A DNA stretch of 64,000 nt. Source: Henningerozyma blattae CBS 6284. Its lineage: Eukaryota; Ascomycota; Saccharomycetes; Saccharomycetales; Saccharomycetaceae. Every line of letters starts with the position of its first letter. Position 1 is the stretch's first letter. Both the position numbers and the translations under genes were made by a program. The stretch spans positions 682,001 through 746,000 of the forward strand of contig NC_020190.1 in assembly GCF_000315915.1 (NCBI RefSeq), in the 5' to 3' direction. The notes below the pieces were generated by a model. The model worked only from the letters and a program-made list of their open reading frames with translations. It ran no database searches and was not told the origin of the DNA. Of the stretch, positions 31,460-42,115 are shown in pieces.

Positions 31460-34400
31460 ATGTATAGTCATCGCAAAAAATCCCCGATGCCTAAACTTGA
31501 TATCAATGTTTGGCTCACAGCTGGTGAACTTCAAAATTTAAAAAACCCTAAGCTTTTATATGATTATGAAACTGATGAAGATATACCTGAAGGGGACGAT
31601 ATTGAATTATATGGTAAACTTGGATTTGAATATAAATGGCTGGTACCAGGCAAAATTCCAATAAAATCACATCCAATAAAACTTGCATCAAACCAACAAA
31701 AGCACTGGACGAAATTCAAAGAGCTTTATAAACAGTTACCGCGTCCAAGAATTGAGACCTATGGAATAATTGAACACTCTACTGAAAGTCTTGGAGATGA
31801 TCCTTTGAATGATTCCGATATTGATGAAATAGTGGAAAGATTTAAAAAAGATCCAGTTGTAAAATTTCCAAAAGTGCATATCCCTAATGAAGACGCTAGT
31901 CCACAAAGGATGGAGCCAGCTCAATTAATATCTACACCTTCTTCTGTATGTATATCAGGGACATTATCAGTAATGAAATTTTTAGATGGTGTGACGGATT
32001 CAATCGTTATTGACACTTCTGAAGAATTAAATAGTCTGGCTTTAATAACGCAATCCTCAGGATATTTGTTTAGCATTTTGCCAAACGCAAAAGTGGAAAA
32101 AAATTTAGTTCTACAATACTGGAATCTTGCAGTTCCAGGAAAATGGGAAATTATTAAAGGTTATGATGAATCAAATTTTGTTGTAATCAATTATAAGGAA
32201 GGAATATGTAAATTTTTCAAATTTTATAACCCATTATATTTTAAATTGGTGAATAGTCTGAATTTGAAGAAGACTACAATATTAGGAAGTTCTTTCTTGT
32301 ATACAAATAAACCGGATGAATTTTTATTATTTGTTGCCACAATTCATTATGATAGATTAGTCTTTCTATGTATTGAGTGGGATACTGAGAACGAAAAACA
32401 GAAAAGAGTTCATACATTAACGCATTGCAATGGTGATAATTTTAATAATTGTGTGCCAATCGGCCTCCAAAGAATATTAATATTTACTAATAATGGAATA
32501 TCCCTTAAATCTGCAGATCAGCTAATGTCAGGAAATACAAGTTCAGGGAAACTCTATAAATATCGTTCACTAAAGGGCATACTATCTTATTTTAGAGCAC
32601 CTATATTATTGGAAAAGCTGAAAAAAGTAAAACCTGAAGTTTTTAATAAATATACAGACTGTTCTATCATATCAACTACAACTGGGAATGTTGCATTTTG
32701 TGTTATTGACGATAACGAGAATGTGAATTTTTTTAGTTTAACTAGATTTAAAGGCCTAAAATCAATAGCACCAGTACTGGTACAACCAGCAGATATGACC
32801 GAATATTATATGGTTGTAATCAGCTTTGGTCGCACATTAGAACTTTCCTTAAATCTTACCACAGTAGAGGAACTTCATCCTATTCATAATATCCCGCCCC
32901 TTCGTGGAATTATTTTTAAGCACACAATTGATTCAGGTAGCGAAGAAAATACTAAGATTGTTACATTAAGAGATTCAGAAAAAGTAATTGATCATAAATA
33001 TAATGTTTGGCTAGCTTCTCAGGCAGCCTTAACTGAGCTTTCCCCATATGTTCCTACTCAAAAATCGCATCTGCTCTGTGAATCGAACCAATTGCAATTA
33101 TTCAGTAGGATCGATGTTAAAACTTTCATAGAATTACCTAAGAAGTTGTTGGACTATTTTTCGAAAGATTTTGAACCTGGTTCAGATATTTCTAATATTT
33201 ATTTAATGTTAGCTGTTGATCCTTTAATGTTTTCAAGCATATTTATTTTAAACTTAAATGATTCGCTCTCTGAATTAACAAAAGTTGATGATATGTTTAA
33301 TGAAACATCATGTAATCCTTTAGGGTTTATCTATAATAAATCTTATTTAATTCAGATTACCAAATATAGTCTCAGGTTCCATATGCTAAACAGTGATAAT
33401 ACTGTAGAAATTAGCAAATTAGAGTCAGAAATTGATGGATTCTATCAATATCAAAGTTATCTCATTTTGTGGAATAACAAATCTGGGCTTCTGTTTTATA
33501 CAAATAATATTGAGTCTCTAAACCCAACCTCAGTATTACAAAAGACTAATATATTCAGTGCATATGCTATCGCTCACACTCGTTTTTCACCTAATCTGAC
33601 ATACCTCTTTTTTAATATTGAATCGAATAGGGGTGAAATTTTAATTAATGCATTTTTCTGTGATAGAAATCTTCAACTAAGTTGGAAGAATATGATTTTA
33701 CCTCAATACAGGTCTATTAATTTAAATAATATGCAATCAATAGACAGAATAGCAGAAGTACTACTGGGGCCACGGACTAATTGGAGAAACCATGGGTATA
33801 GAGAAAATTCAGACCCTATTCCAAGTAATTTTTCATTTTTGAATGGGGCTGATTCTATTATTCAAACAGAGCATGATATGAGATGTAGATATGTTTCACC
33901 TACGTTTCTTGTCTATTACGATGCGCGTACTATTTCTGTTATAGAAAACATTGGCGAAGAATTTATTATTATTATTCAAGAATATTCAGTGATCATTCCA
34001 GCAGAATTACAGAAATCAAGTATTTTAGATATTAGAATGGACCCAAAGAAAGGCTTGTTGTTTGTCTTATTTTCTGATAAATTCTGTGTTTTGGAATTGT
34101 CACATAAATCCTATAATAGATCGAATTATCTTTTAAAGTCTACTAGAAGTGTTAATAAGAAATTTTTATATCTTCCTAAAATTAATAGAATGTTAATATT
34201 AAGCATCGATAATAAGGAATGGGATTGTATGAAGCTTTTAGATGGTAAAATGTTAAGCTTAAATCCATCAGTTTTAAATATGATCACAAATCAAAAATTA
34301 AAAAATATTGTAGAAATTCCAAACTCATCTAATACCAATTTATTATTATTATTATATGAATCTATTATTCATTTAGTAGGTATCATTCCAAAAAAGGGTA

Positions 34401-35968
34401 AGTTAACTGTGGAATCCTTTTCTAAATATGATTTTGAAAGTGATATAAGTGACAAGGTTATTGTTACCAAAGAAGGATATTTTTATATTCTTGTTAATGG
34501 TGATAGCGAACATAATACTACGGATGATAATTCAGATAAAATAGTATTATTGAATATACGAAATAATCAAATTAATAAACATAAAGAATTAATATTCGAC
34601 GGTGGAAGTAGTATTACAGAACTCGATTTTTGTGATGATCATCTTATTGTTACTATTAATAAATATCCTAAAGTGTACATATTTGAAAAATTTGATAGCA
34701 TGGTTGATGATGATTCACTAAAAATGATAGAGCTAATCAAGCCTGAAAATAGCTACATCTCAAAAATTTTAACTTTGAGTAAGAATTGTTTTATTGTTGT
34801 CACAGTATGTGTTGATCGTTCGAGTTATAACGCTGAAATTTTATTCTATGATCGAAGAGAAATTGTTAAAAAATTGAAACAAGGAGGGTTTACAGTTAAA
34901 TTTACCTCAGACAATGATCATATGAATATATTTGAAATTTATAATCTTGAAAGGGGGGATGAAGAATTGGACATGCCAAACTATGTGAGAAATGATATTC
35001 GTTCAATGAGAAGAGGTGGTACAGATATTCTATTCAGTACTGATATGAATGAAGAGCCATATATTGGCTATTTATCTGATATGACTGAATATGATGCAGA
35101 AGCCACTGATAGAGAACCAAGAAGAGTGGTACAGCGTTTTGCACAACCACAAATAAACGGAGCAGAAACAGCAGTTGTTGATCATCCATCAAATTTACCA
35201 GTTTCTGAAGCAGGTATACAAGATTTGATCAATACGGCATTTTTGTCAAGAAATTCGCCTGTTAGCACCGAACATGTTGATATGGATGATGGTTATGATG
35301 ATAGTGATGAAGAATATCATCATCGCAATCATGAACATTTACAAGATGGAGATAACAACTTAGATCAAGGAATGAGAGTTCCAGAAATGGCTAGGCTCCG
35401 AATGCATAATAACCTATCAGGAAGAATGGATGAAAACTTACAAATTCTTTTAAGCAGACAATTACCAGATCTCTTAGATGAGTCTTTGCCTTCCGAATTT
35501 CGACAATCCCTCATTCAGATGGTACAAAATCAATTAGGTCCAGAAGGGATTGCACATGTGAATGCACTCCCTACCACTAATAATGTGTCTAATGCTTTCC
35601 AATTTGGGCCTACATCCGTACCTGATCTAGCTCGACCCGGATCAGATACTGAGTCGCCAAACCATTCAGAGACTGACAGTTGTGAACCTCGTGCTATGAA
35701 ACAAGTTGCCTCTACTGAGCCTTTTACTTCCCTGAAATTACCTTACGCTGTAAAGGATGTAGAATACAATCCAAAGAATCACACTTTATATATCCTCATG
35801 GAAGACCAGTCTGTAATGATGTTAACTGCCAGAGGAGAGCCAGATTACACAAATTGTAAGTATCAGTTCCCCAAGCCTATTCCATTTAACAATGGAGGCA
35901 GAATCACTGAAGGTGGTCCATGGGAAATAGATCACCGTGGGACACTCTCTAAGACAGAAGTATGGTAG
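31460..35968 (+). CDS. MMS1: Mms1, DDB1-like adaptor of the Rtt101 cullin ligase
   Basis: Encodes 1502 aa (yeast 1407). Mms1 links substrate receptors (Mms22, Crt10) to the cullin Rtt101/Cul8 and is needed for replication through damaged DNA and for H3K56ac-linked nucleosome assembly. The protein looks like a beta-propeller array rather than a set of short motifs; the N-terminal block ALITQSSGYLFSILP...LQYWNLAVPGKWEIIKG (about residues 193-235) matches what I recall of yeast Mms1 (LITQPSGHLLSILP...LQYWNLGQKGQWNIIK). A disordered acidic insert (residues 1250-1310, DDGYDDSDEEYHHRNHEH) explains part of the extra length. Position directly before RHO1 and on the same strand equals YPR164W-YPR165W. 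The sequence diverges fast, so the call leans on gene order. Confidence 0.85.
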   Translation: MYSHRKKSPMPKLDINVWLTAGELQNLKNPKLLYDYETDEDIPEGDDIELYGKLGFEYKWLVPGKIPIKSHPIKLASNQQKHWTKFKELYKQLPRPRIETYGIIEHSTESLGDDPLNDSDIDEIVERFKKDPVVKFPKVHIPNEDASPQRMEPAQLISTPSSVCISGTLSVMKFLDGVTDSIVIDTSEELNSLALITQSSGYLFSILPNAKVEKNLVLQYWNLAVPGKWEIIKGYDESNFVVINYKEGICKFFKFYNPLYFKLVNSLNLKKTTILGSSFLYTNKPDEFLLFVATIHYDRLVFLCIEWDTENEKQKRVHTLTHCNGDNFNNCVPIGLQRILIFTNNGISLKSADQLMSGNTSSGKLYKYRSLKGILSYFRAPILLEKLKKVKPEVFNKYTDCSIISTTTGNVAFCVIDDNENVNFFSLTRFKGLKSIAPVLVQPADMTEYYMVVISFGRTLELSLNLTTVEELHPIHNIPPLRGIIFKHTIDSGSEENTKIVTLRDSEKVIDHKYNVWLASQAALTELSPYVPTQKSHLLCESNQLQLFSRIDVKTFIELPKKLLDYFSKDFEPGSDISNIYLMLAVDPLMFSSIFILNLNDSLSELTKVDDMFNETSCNPLGFIYNKSYLIQITKYSLRFHMLNSDNTVEISKLESEIDGFYQYQSYLILWNNKSGLLFYTNNIESLNPTSVLQKTNIFSAYAIAHTRFSPNLTYLFFNIESNRGEILINAFFCDRNLQLSWKNMILPQYRSINLNNMQSIDRIAEVLLGPRTNWRNHGYRENSDPIPSNFSFLNGADSIIQTEHDMRCRYVSPTFLVYYDARTISVIENIGEEFIIIIQEYSVIIPAELQKSSILDIRMDPKKGLLFVLFSDKFCVLELSHKSYNRSNYLLKSTRSVNKKFLYLPKINRMLILSIDNKEWDCMKLLDGKMLSLNPSVLNMITNQKLKNIVEIPNSSNTNLLLLLYESIIHLVGIIPKKGKLTVESFSKYDFESDISDKVIVTKEGYFYILVNGDSEHNTTDDNSDKIVLLNIRNNQINKHKELIFDGGSSITELDFCDDHLIVTINKYPKVYIFEKFDSMVDDDSLKMIELIKPENSYISKILTLSKNCFIVVTVCVDRSSYNAEILFYDRREIVKKLKQGGFTVKFTSDNDHMNIFEIYNLERGDEELDMPNYVRNDIRSMRRGGTDILFSTDMNEEPYIGYLSDMTEYDAEATDREPRRVVQRFAQPQINGAETAVVDHPSNLPVSEAGIQDLINTAFLSRNSPVSTEHVDMDDGYDDSDEEYHHRNHEHLQDGDNNLDQGMRVPEMARLRMHNNLSGRMDENLQILLSRQLPDLLDESLPSEFRQSLIQMVQNQLGPEGIAHVNALPTTNNVSNAFQFGPTSVPDLARPGSDTESPNHSETDSCEPRAMKQVASTEPFTSLKLPYAVKDVEYNPKNHTLYILMEDQSVMMLTARGEPDYTNCKYQFPKPIPFNNGGRITEGGPWEIDHRGTLSKTEVW

Positions 35969-37059
35969 TTAGCTGTATCTATCTAACAATCATATACCAT
36001 CTCACTTGTGATTGGTACATCCATAATATATACCGCTTATATATTTCTATATGCTTAATAGCATTACACCATTTGTGACACTTTTTCGCGGCTGGCGCAG
36101 CTGACGTGTCTGGCGCGCTCCAAATGGAAGGGTGAAATTTCAGTCGGATTGTTCCATGGCGAATGTACATTCTGGCTGTGCAAACGTAGACAGCAAATAA
36201 AAAAAAAAAAAAAAAAAAAAAACAAAAAAACAGTAGCGACACCAAAACGGCGTACACGAAAAGGAAAACGGCAAAGGCTTAGGAAACTGGTGAAACTTTG
36301 ATGTAGGCCAGTAATTTCAAGCAACTAATGAAGAAATTTCATTTGCCCTATAGCATCATCAATTTAATGATTCGATTTGGTGATAATTTGTTTTTGTTTG
36401 TTTTTATTATCGATCTACTCTGGATTGTTATTGAGCAGGCTGGAATTTCTAATTTTATCTGGCTGATACTCCACATTAATATTGGAATATAATGTGTTCG
36501 TAATAATGATTATTTTCTTCTTGTTTCTCTCTTGAACTTGCTTTCATTTCTTATGTTTTGATTTCGTTACAACAGAGTGGTACTCAAATTCATTGAATTG
36601 GAAAAATCACTAACTGCAAGATCGACAAGTCTCCTTCGTTTGATTTTACTTCATTCTTATTATTTTTTTATTATTATTTCATTGAAAAAAAAAAAGAAAA
36701 ATAAAAAATTGTAGCAATCATAATAATATAGCATTAACTTAAAGCTGATTCTGATCTCGTTATTATAAACTCGTTTATCGATAATACTCCAGATCTGTTG
36801 ACTTTCCTGTATCTTTATTTCAAGTTTACATTCCCTTTTTTTTAATTCATACCCATCTCATTCTTAAAGCACTTTTCTAGAACACTTTTTTTTTTAATTA
36901 TTAGATTTTTTCTCTTCATCAAACTTTCCATTTGTCTGGTTTAATTTTACTTAATACAATTTATCATCATTTATAATTTCTATCTAGTATAAATTATAAC
37001 AAAGATATCGTTAAAGTATAAATAAGACAGCACACAAATAAATATAACTACATCCAGAT
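35969..37059. other. MMS1-RHO1 intergenic region, long RHO1 promoter
   Basis: About 1.1 kb. The left end is GC-rich (36080-36130). SBF-like cell-cycle boxes are visible: CACGAAAA at 36255-36262 and CGCGAAAAA (minus strand) at 36082-36090, about 800-970 bp from RHO1. A 24-nt poly-A tract lies at 36199-36222. The rest is AT-rich with no gene. Confidence 0.4.
36199..36222 (+). repeat. Poly(A) tract, 24 nt
   Basis: Twenty-four consecutive A, then C and seven A. Poly(dA:dT) tracts exclude nucleosomes and are common in yeast promoters; long homopolymers are also error-prone in assemblies. Confidence 0.9.
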
Positions 37060-37707
37060 ATGTCTCAACAAGTTAGTGCCAGTATTAGAAGAAAATTAGT
37101 TATCGTAGGTGATGGTGCCTGTGGTAAAACTTGTCTATTGATTGTTTTCTCTAAGGGTCAATTCCCAGAAGTATATGTTCCAACTGTTTTTGAAAACTAC
37201 GTGGCTGATGTCGAAGTTGACGGACGTCGTGTTGAATTAGCATTGTGGGATACTGCCGGTCAAGAAGATTACGATAGATTAAGACCTCTATCTTACCCAG
37301 ATTCCAATGTTGTTTTGATCTGTTTCTCTGTCGACTTGCCAGATTCCTTAGAAAATGTTCAAGAAAAATGGATTGCTGAAGTTTTACATTTCTGTCAAGG
37401 TGTTCCAATCATCTTAGTCGGTTGTAAAGTCGATTTAAGAAACGATCCACAAACTTTGGCTGTTTTACAAGAACAAGGTTTACAACCTGTATCTACAGCT
37501 GAGGGTCAAGAAGTTTCAGAAGCTATCGGTGCCACTGGTTATTTCGAATGTTCCGCCAAGACTAATCAAGGTGTTAGAGAAGTCTTTGAAGCTGCCACTC
37601 AAGCTTCTTTAGCTGGCAAATCAAAAACTAATGGTAAAGGTAAGAGCAAAGATAAAAAGGGTAAAAAGAGTGGCGAAAAGAAGAAGAAAAAGTGTGTTTT
37701 GTTATAA
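37060..37707 (+). CDS. RHO1: Rho1 GTPase
   Basis: Encodes 215 aa (yeast 209). Rho1 is the essential plasma-membrane GTPase that drives 1,3-beta-glucan synthase, Pkc1 cell-wall signalling and actin polarity. All G boxes are intact: GDGACGKT (residues 17-24), effector loop [26 protein letters not shown], the Rho-typical GCKVDL in place of NKXD, and ECSAKT. The tail is a long polybasic stretch followed by CVLL, a geranylgeranylation CAAX box. Codon use is biased toward preferred codons. Preceded by MMS1 and followed by MRP2 as in YPR164W-YPR166C. Confidence 0.99.
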   Translation: MSQQVSASIRRKLVIVGDGACGKTCLLIVFSKGQFPEVYVPTVFENYVADVEVDGRRVELALWDTAGQEDYDRLRPLSYPDSNVVLICFSVDLPDSLENVQEKWIAEVLHFCQGVPIILVGCKVDLRNDPQTLAVLQEQGLQPVSTAEGQEVSEAIGATGYFECSAKTNQGVREVFEAATQASLAGKSKTNGKGKSKDKKGKKSGEKKKKKCVLL

Positions 37708-38193
37708 GATACATGTATTAATACATCCCATTCAATTAAAAAAAATAGAAAAAGTAAAAAAAAACATTTTAATGAATCTATAATGAGGATGAGTCACATT
37801 TTCTTGCAATCCTACCTGACATCTACATACAACTGCTGCTTTCCTTTATTTATAAACTATTAAACGCCTAATGTTTTTCTTTTCTTGAAACTTTATGTTT
37901 AAAGAAATTCATCTTTTTATTTAGTTTTTATTATATTTAAAACATTAACTTTCAATTTTATTCACATCATTTTATTTGATTTCAAATGTGTTATATTTGC
38001 TTTTTTTGATCTTGTTTGTATATAGTCTTTTCCCTGAATTTCTCTTCATTGAAATGTCTTATTACAACTAGTGTTAAATGTGAATATTAAAATATATAAG
38101 AATGCGGAACTGAAATAAAACATCGTTATATAATATGACATTGAGATAGTATCTACAAGTATATATGAGTCATGATATATTAATAGTATGTGA
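37708..38193. other. RHO1-MRP2 convergent intergenic region
   Basis: About 490 bp between convergent genes, AT-rich with several T-runs suited to 3'-end formation. Nothing else seen. Confidence 0.4.
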
Positions 38194-38562
38194 TTACCAC
38201 ACACCTTTTTTAACCCCTGGCAAATCACCTTCAAGGGCCTGTTTTCTGAACTGTGTTCTACATAATCTGAATGCAGTTATAATAGATCTCGAATGGCCAG
38301 TGTCTACACATCTATTTCGGATTTGAGTCATTCTTGTATAGTTTGGCATCTTACTCAATTGTAATTGGGCCTGGAGTCTTGCACGTGCTGGTAGAGTAGT
38401 ATTTCTTGCTATAAATTTCAGAGCTCTAGTAGTGATTTCACTTTCTGCAACTTGTTGTCTTTTAAAATTATCCCTTATTACTCTGGCATTTACATTTCCA
38501 GGTGGTAATTTGGTTTTTATTGGGAAACGGAAGTGGCCCAAAGATGGGAAGGATATTTTCAT
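38194..38562 (-). CDS. MRP2: Mitochondrial small-subunit ribosomal protein uS14m (Mrp2)
   Basis: Encodes 122 aa (yeast 115). A component of the 37S mitochondrial ribosomal subunit head. The C-terminal half carries the S14 signature ([41 protein letters not shown]), lacking the CXXC zinc pair of the bacterial C+ form. The protein is strongly basic. The start ([20 protein letters not shown]) is the first ATG in frame. It lies between RHO1 and MET16, as YPR166C does in S. cerevisiae. Confidence 0.96.
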   Translation of the reverse strand: MKISFPSLGHFRFPIKTKLPPGNVNARVIRDNFKRQQVAESEITTRALKFIARNTTLPARARLQAQLQLSKMPNYTRMTQIRNRCVDTGHSRSIITAFRLCRTQFRKQALEGDLPGVKKGVW

Positions 38563-38839
38563 TGTGACAACTAAATTCGTTTAGTAGGGTTATAGAATTC
38601 CTAGTTGGGTGTATTTTTATGAGATTTAGATGTTTTTGATAGTAGTAGATTTAAGTTATTTTTCTTTTATTTTTTTTTTTTTAAGAAAATAAAGCTTTTC
38701 TCGGATTTTAATTTGACCTAAATTCAACTGAAATGTCGTTAAATATTAATTACATATAAACAGGCATTAAATATTCTAAAAAATCTATAAACTGAAGTAA
38801 TCGAAATATTTAGCTAAATTAAATTAACTGCTGGAAATC

Positions 38840-39652
38840 TTAATTTACATTTGTAGTTTGTATAAATTTTGTATATTCTTTACTCTTGTGAATACCGCAT
38901 TCAGATTTAGCTTGGCCTTTCCATCTACCAGATCTCTCGTCTTCACCAGAGGCAACTGGCTGTGTTGAATGATAATCACCAATCGATTTGTAACCTAAAT
39001 CAACTAACTCATTATATGGTATATGATTCTCTATAATATAATTTTGAACTTCTTCAAAACTCCATAACAAAAATGGATTAATTTTCAAGATTTTGGTTTC
39101 TTCATCTAACTCGACAAATGAAAGTTGCTTTCTTTCACCACCTTGAGACCTTCTTCTGCCTGTAAAAACGGCTCCAATATTTAAACTTTTATAGGCCCTT
39201 TGTAATGGTTCAACTTTTGCTACGAAATCATATTTCAAATCATCAGTTTCGCAGAGCATATCACCATACTTTGCATCAAATTCTTTCTCTGTTTCGCATC
39301 CTAATGGTTTAAAAACATTGATTTTGGTACCCTTTGGTATGAAGTATTTTGTGTTAATTTTTGCTAAAAGATCAAGGGTTTGTGGAAAATTATGTAATGT
39401 ATCAATAAAAACACAAGGAACAATATCTTTATTATCTTTTTCTTGAGAAATATCGCCAGTTAATTTGGAGATTATATCAATGGTAGCTAACCCTGTTAAC
39501 CCAAATGCTGTGATTTGGAAGATATTTGGAAAGGTTAAAATAGCCCATTGAATAATTTCTTGAGGAGTTGTTAAATATTGAAGCCGTTTATTCCAATGAT
39601 CTATTTGGAGTTTAGTGACGATACTACCATCATTTAAAGTAAAGGTTGACAT
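38840..39652 (-). CDS. MET16: PAPS reductase (phosphoadenylyl-sulfate reductase)
   Basis: Encodes 270 aa (yeast 261). It reduces 3'-phosphoadenylylsulfate to sulfite with thioredoxin in sulfate assimilation. I chose ATG at 39652 (MSTFTLNDGS); the frame runs further upstream only through a TTG. The PP-loop-related fold is seen in TAFGLTGLATIDII (about residues 48-61) and TGRRRSQGGERKQL. The catalytic cysteine lies in the C-terminal ECGIH motif (Cys about 252), followed by the conserved tail. A TTCACGTG Cbf1-type box lies about 215 bp upstream. The gene matches YPR167C in order. A sulfate permease gene lies about 17 kb to the right. Confidence 0.97.
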   Translation of the reverse strand: MSTFTLNDGSIVTKLQIDHWNKRLQYLTTPQEIIQWAILTFPNIFQITAFGLTGLATIDIISKLTGDISQEKDNKDIVPCVFIDTLHNFPQTLDLLAKINTKYFIPKGTKINVFKPLGCETEKEFDAKYGDMLCETDDLKYDFVAKVEPLQRAYKSLNIGAVFTGRRRSQGGERKQLSFVELDEETKILKINPFLLWSFEEVQNYIIENHIPYNELVDLGYKSIGDYHSTQPVASGEDERSGRWKGQAKSECGIHKSKEYTKFIQTTNVN

Positions 39653-40295
39653 TGCTTTCAAATAGTTGGTATGAGAGTATATAATTCTTGGTAATATTTA
39701 ACAATAATAGTTAGAACAAGTTAATATTTGTTAAATAGAAATGTCACCCAGGAAGGCCAACCAGATAGTATGTATTTTACTTGCTTATAAATACTATTTT
39801 CAAATCATGCTTATACGCCCTATCTGTACTAAAGGCACCACAACCTAGTCCCCACCTATTTTAATTCACGTGTAATTGTCATCGACAGAAGAACAGAAAA
39901 AGAAGTGCCTGTTACAGCTAGCTTTGTAATTAATCAGCCAAAAAGAATTAGCTTTGAGGATTAGAATCGTTGGAAGTAAATCTAATAACATTTGTAAAAT
40001 CTACGAAATAGTGTATCTTAAGTACTTTTATTCTTCTGGAAAAAGTTTAAACATTAGCAAAAACTTTCATTCCTAAATTGGAACAAAATCCGCGGTATGA
40101 AGTAGTTTTTTTTTTTCAATATGCGATGAGATGAGATAGCAAAATTTGCGATACCTGAAAAATGATGAACTTAACAATTGTATAAAAATAAAATTTGGTA
40201 ATTATTGAAAAATATTTAGCGCATAGTTCTAGCAGATATCTCATTGTGAAAACTATCGATTTACTACTTTTAGAAGATAATTATTTGAATTTGCA
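39653..40295. other. MET16/JIP5 divergent promoter region
   Basis: About 640 bp. It holds the MET16 CACGTG box (separate entry) and a T-run at 40106-40117. NUT2/MED10 (YPR168W), which lies between MET16 and JIP5 in S. cerevisiae, is not present: no coding remnant is visible. Confidence 0.45.
39867..39872. promoter_or_regulatory. Cbf1-type CACGTG box of MET16
   Basis: TTCACGTG about 215 bp upstream of MET16. In S. cerevisiae MET16 is a classic Cbf1-Met4-Met28 target through a TCACGTG site, so conservation at this distance supports function. A nearby inverted TGTGG core (about 39837-39843) could be a weak Met31/32 site. Confidence 0.7.
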
Positions 40296-41891
40296 ATGGC
40301 AAGTAAGAAAAAATCAAAATCTAAGAAGCAAGCTGCATCAACTTTAGAGTCGAATGAGTTTCCAATATTAGAATTAATTTATAAAGAACATCTATTTCAA
40401 TTACTATGTCACCCAGAAAAACCAATCATATTAAGTGGTTTGTCAAGTGGGCATATATATTGTCATGAATATGATCCTATACAATTAGCAGAAACGTTAT
40501 TAAAAAACAAGAATACTCTTTCAAAGGCTGGTAAATCCCTTTCAAACCAACAGCTTTGGACCACAATTAACGTGGAGGAAGATACTGATAGAAATGATTT
40601 TCCTGCAGTAAAATTATTATGGAAGACAAGAAGACATAAAGGCAGTGTGCGGGCCATGGCTATTGATCCTGAAGGTGAATTTTTCTATTCTGTTGGTACT
40701 GATAATATTCTCAAAAAATCAGTAGTAGAAACTGGTAAGGTAATTAAAAAGGTTTCATTCCCTACTCAAAAGTCAAAATTCACCAAAATGTTGAAATCAG
40801 ATACACATCCAGTTTTAATTATAGGGGATGAGGATGGTACGGTTCATGTCTTAGATAGTGATAATTTACAATTCAAAAATAAGTTAACCAAAGTTCATAA
40901 TGGTGATGATGCAATCAATGATATATTCCCCTTCTATAAAAGATCTGTTCACAAGTACATATCGTTGGGTCAAACTACATTGGGTTATTGGGATTGCAGG
41001 GAATCAAATGAATCAGATTTTAGTATTCCAGAGGATGACACTGAAACTAAAAGAAAAGTATTACTAAGTGATGACCAGGAAGATGAAATATTGTGTGGTA
41101 CCTTTGTTGATCCAGAAGTTGCAGATACAGTGGTATGTGGTATGGGAGAAGGTATATTAACTGTTTGGAAACCAAACAAGAATGACTTAGAAGATCAACT
41201 GACAAGAGTCAAAATTGCTAAAAATGAAAGCATTGATTGCATTGTTCCAACTTTACAAGATGATGATTGTATATGGTGTGGTTGCTCAAACGGTAAGCTT
41301 TACAAGGTTGATGTTAAAAAGGGCAAAATAGTTGAGGTCAAAATTCATTCTGAATTGGACGAGGTTGAATTTATAGATTTAGATTATGGTTATAGACTAG
41401 TATCCGGTGGTATGGAATCAATAAAGGTGTGGAATTTTTCATCGAATGGTGAAAATGTTTCTAACAATGAGAATGATGATGATTTGTCGTCAGCTGAAGA
41501 TTCTGAAGCAATTAGTGATTTTGAAGATTCGGACGATAGCATCGATCCATCATCAAGCAAGAATAGCACTTTTGATAGTTCAGAATTAGATGATGATCAA
41601 TTAAAAACTGAAGCTGTAAATGAGAAGGAAACGGATGACAGTAGTGAAAGCATTTCCGATAGTGATGATTCGGATGACGAGAATCAAGTTGGAATGACAA
41701 AGGAACAATTAATAGCAGAACTGGATAAGGACATATTTGGGAACGATTCAGATGATGATGTGAGACAAAATAAGAAGAGAAAGAAAGAAACAAACAAGAA
41801 ATTGACCAAAAAGCAGAAAAAGGCTAAATCTGATAGTACAAAACAACTACAGAATCATTCTAATGGTATTAGAAAATTTGAAGGTCTGTAA
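40296..41891 (+). CDS. JIP5: Jip5 WD40-repeat nucleolar protein (WDR55-like)
   Basis: Encodes 531 aa (yeast 492). Jip5 is a WD-repeat protein linked to 60S ribosomal subunit synthesis. The N-terminus is Lys/Ser-rich (MASKKKSKSKKQAAS). WD-type blades occupy about residues 20-390, for example RHKGSVRAMAIDPEGEFFYSVGTDNILK (113-140) and GYRLVSGGMESIKVWNF (368-384). A long Ser/Asp/Glu-rich region (390-490) and a basic nuclear-localisation tail (KKRKKETNKKLTKKQKKAK) follow. It is the right-hand end of the YPR163-169-like block; the next gene is from a different S. cerevisiae region. Confidence 0.93.
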   Translation: MASKKKSKSKKQAASTLESNEFPILELIYKEHLFQLLCHPEKPIILSGLSSGHIYCHEYDPIQLAETLLKNKNTLSKAGKSLSNQQLWTTINVEEDTDRNDFPAVKLLWKTRRHKGSVRAMAIDPEGEFFYSVGTDNILKKSVVETGKVIKKVSFPTQKSKFTKMLKSDTHPVLIIGDEDGTVHVLDSDNLQFKNKLTKVHNGDDAINDIFPFYKRSVHKYISLGQTTLGYWDCRESNESDFSIPEDDTETKRKVLLSDDQEDEILCGTFVDPEVADTVVCGMGEGILTVWKPNKNDLEDQLTRVKIAKNESIDCIVPTLQDDDCIWCGCSNGKLYKVDVKKGKIVEVKIHSELDEVEFIDLDYGYRLVSGGMESIKVWNFSSNGENVSNNENDDDLSSAEDSEAISDFEDSDDSIDPSSSKNSTFDSSELDDDQLKTEAVNEKETDDSSESISDSDDSDDENQVGMTKEQLIAELDKDIFGNDSDDDVRQNKKRKKETNKKLTKKQKKAKSDSTKQLQNHSNGIRKFEGL

Positions 41892-42115
41892 AAAATTCTC
41901 TAGATGAAAATGGTAGCTTTGTGAATATCATTTGATAATGTTTGGTAGCAGACCTTTTTACAAGATATTACCCATTGTGCTTGGCGTTTTTGATGGCGCT
42001 TTATTTTAAATGATTATCATAGGCTTATAATTCATTCATTTTGATAGCTTCTGTAAGAATTTTATTATAATTAAATAATGATGTAAAAAATTGATAGAAA
42101 GTTACATATATAAAG

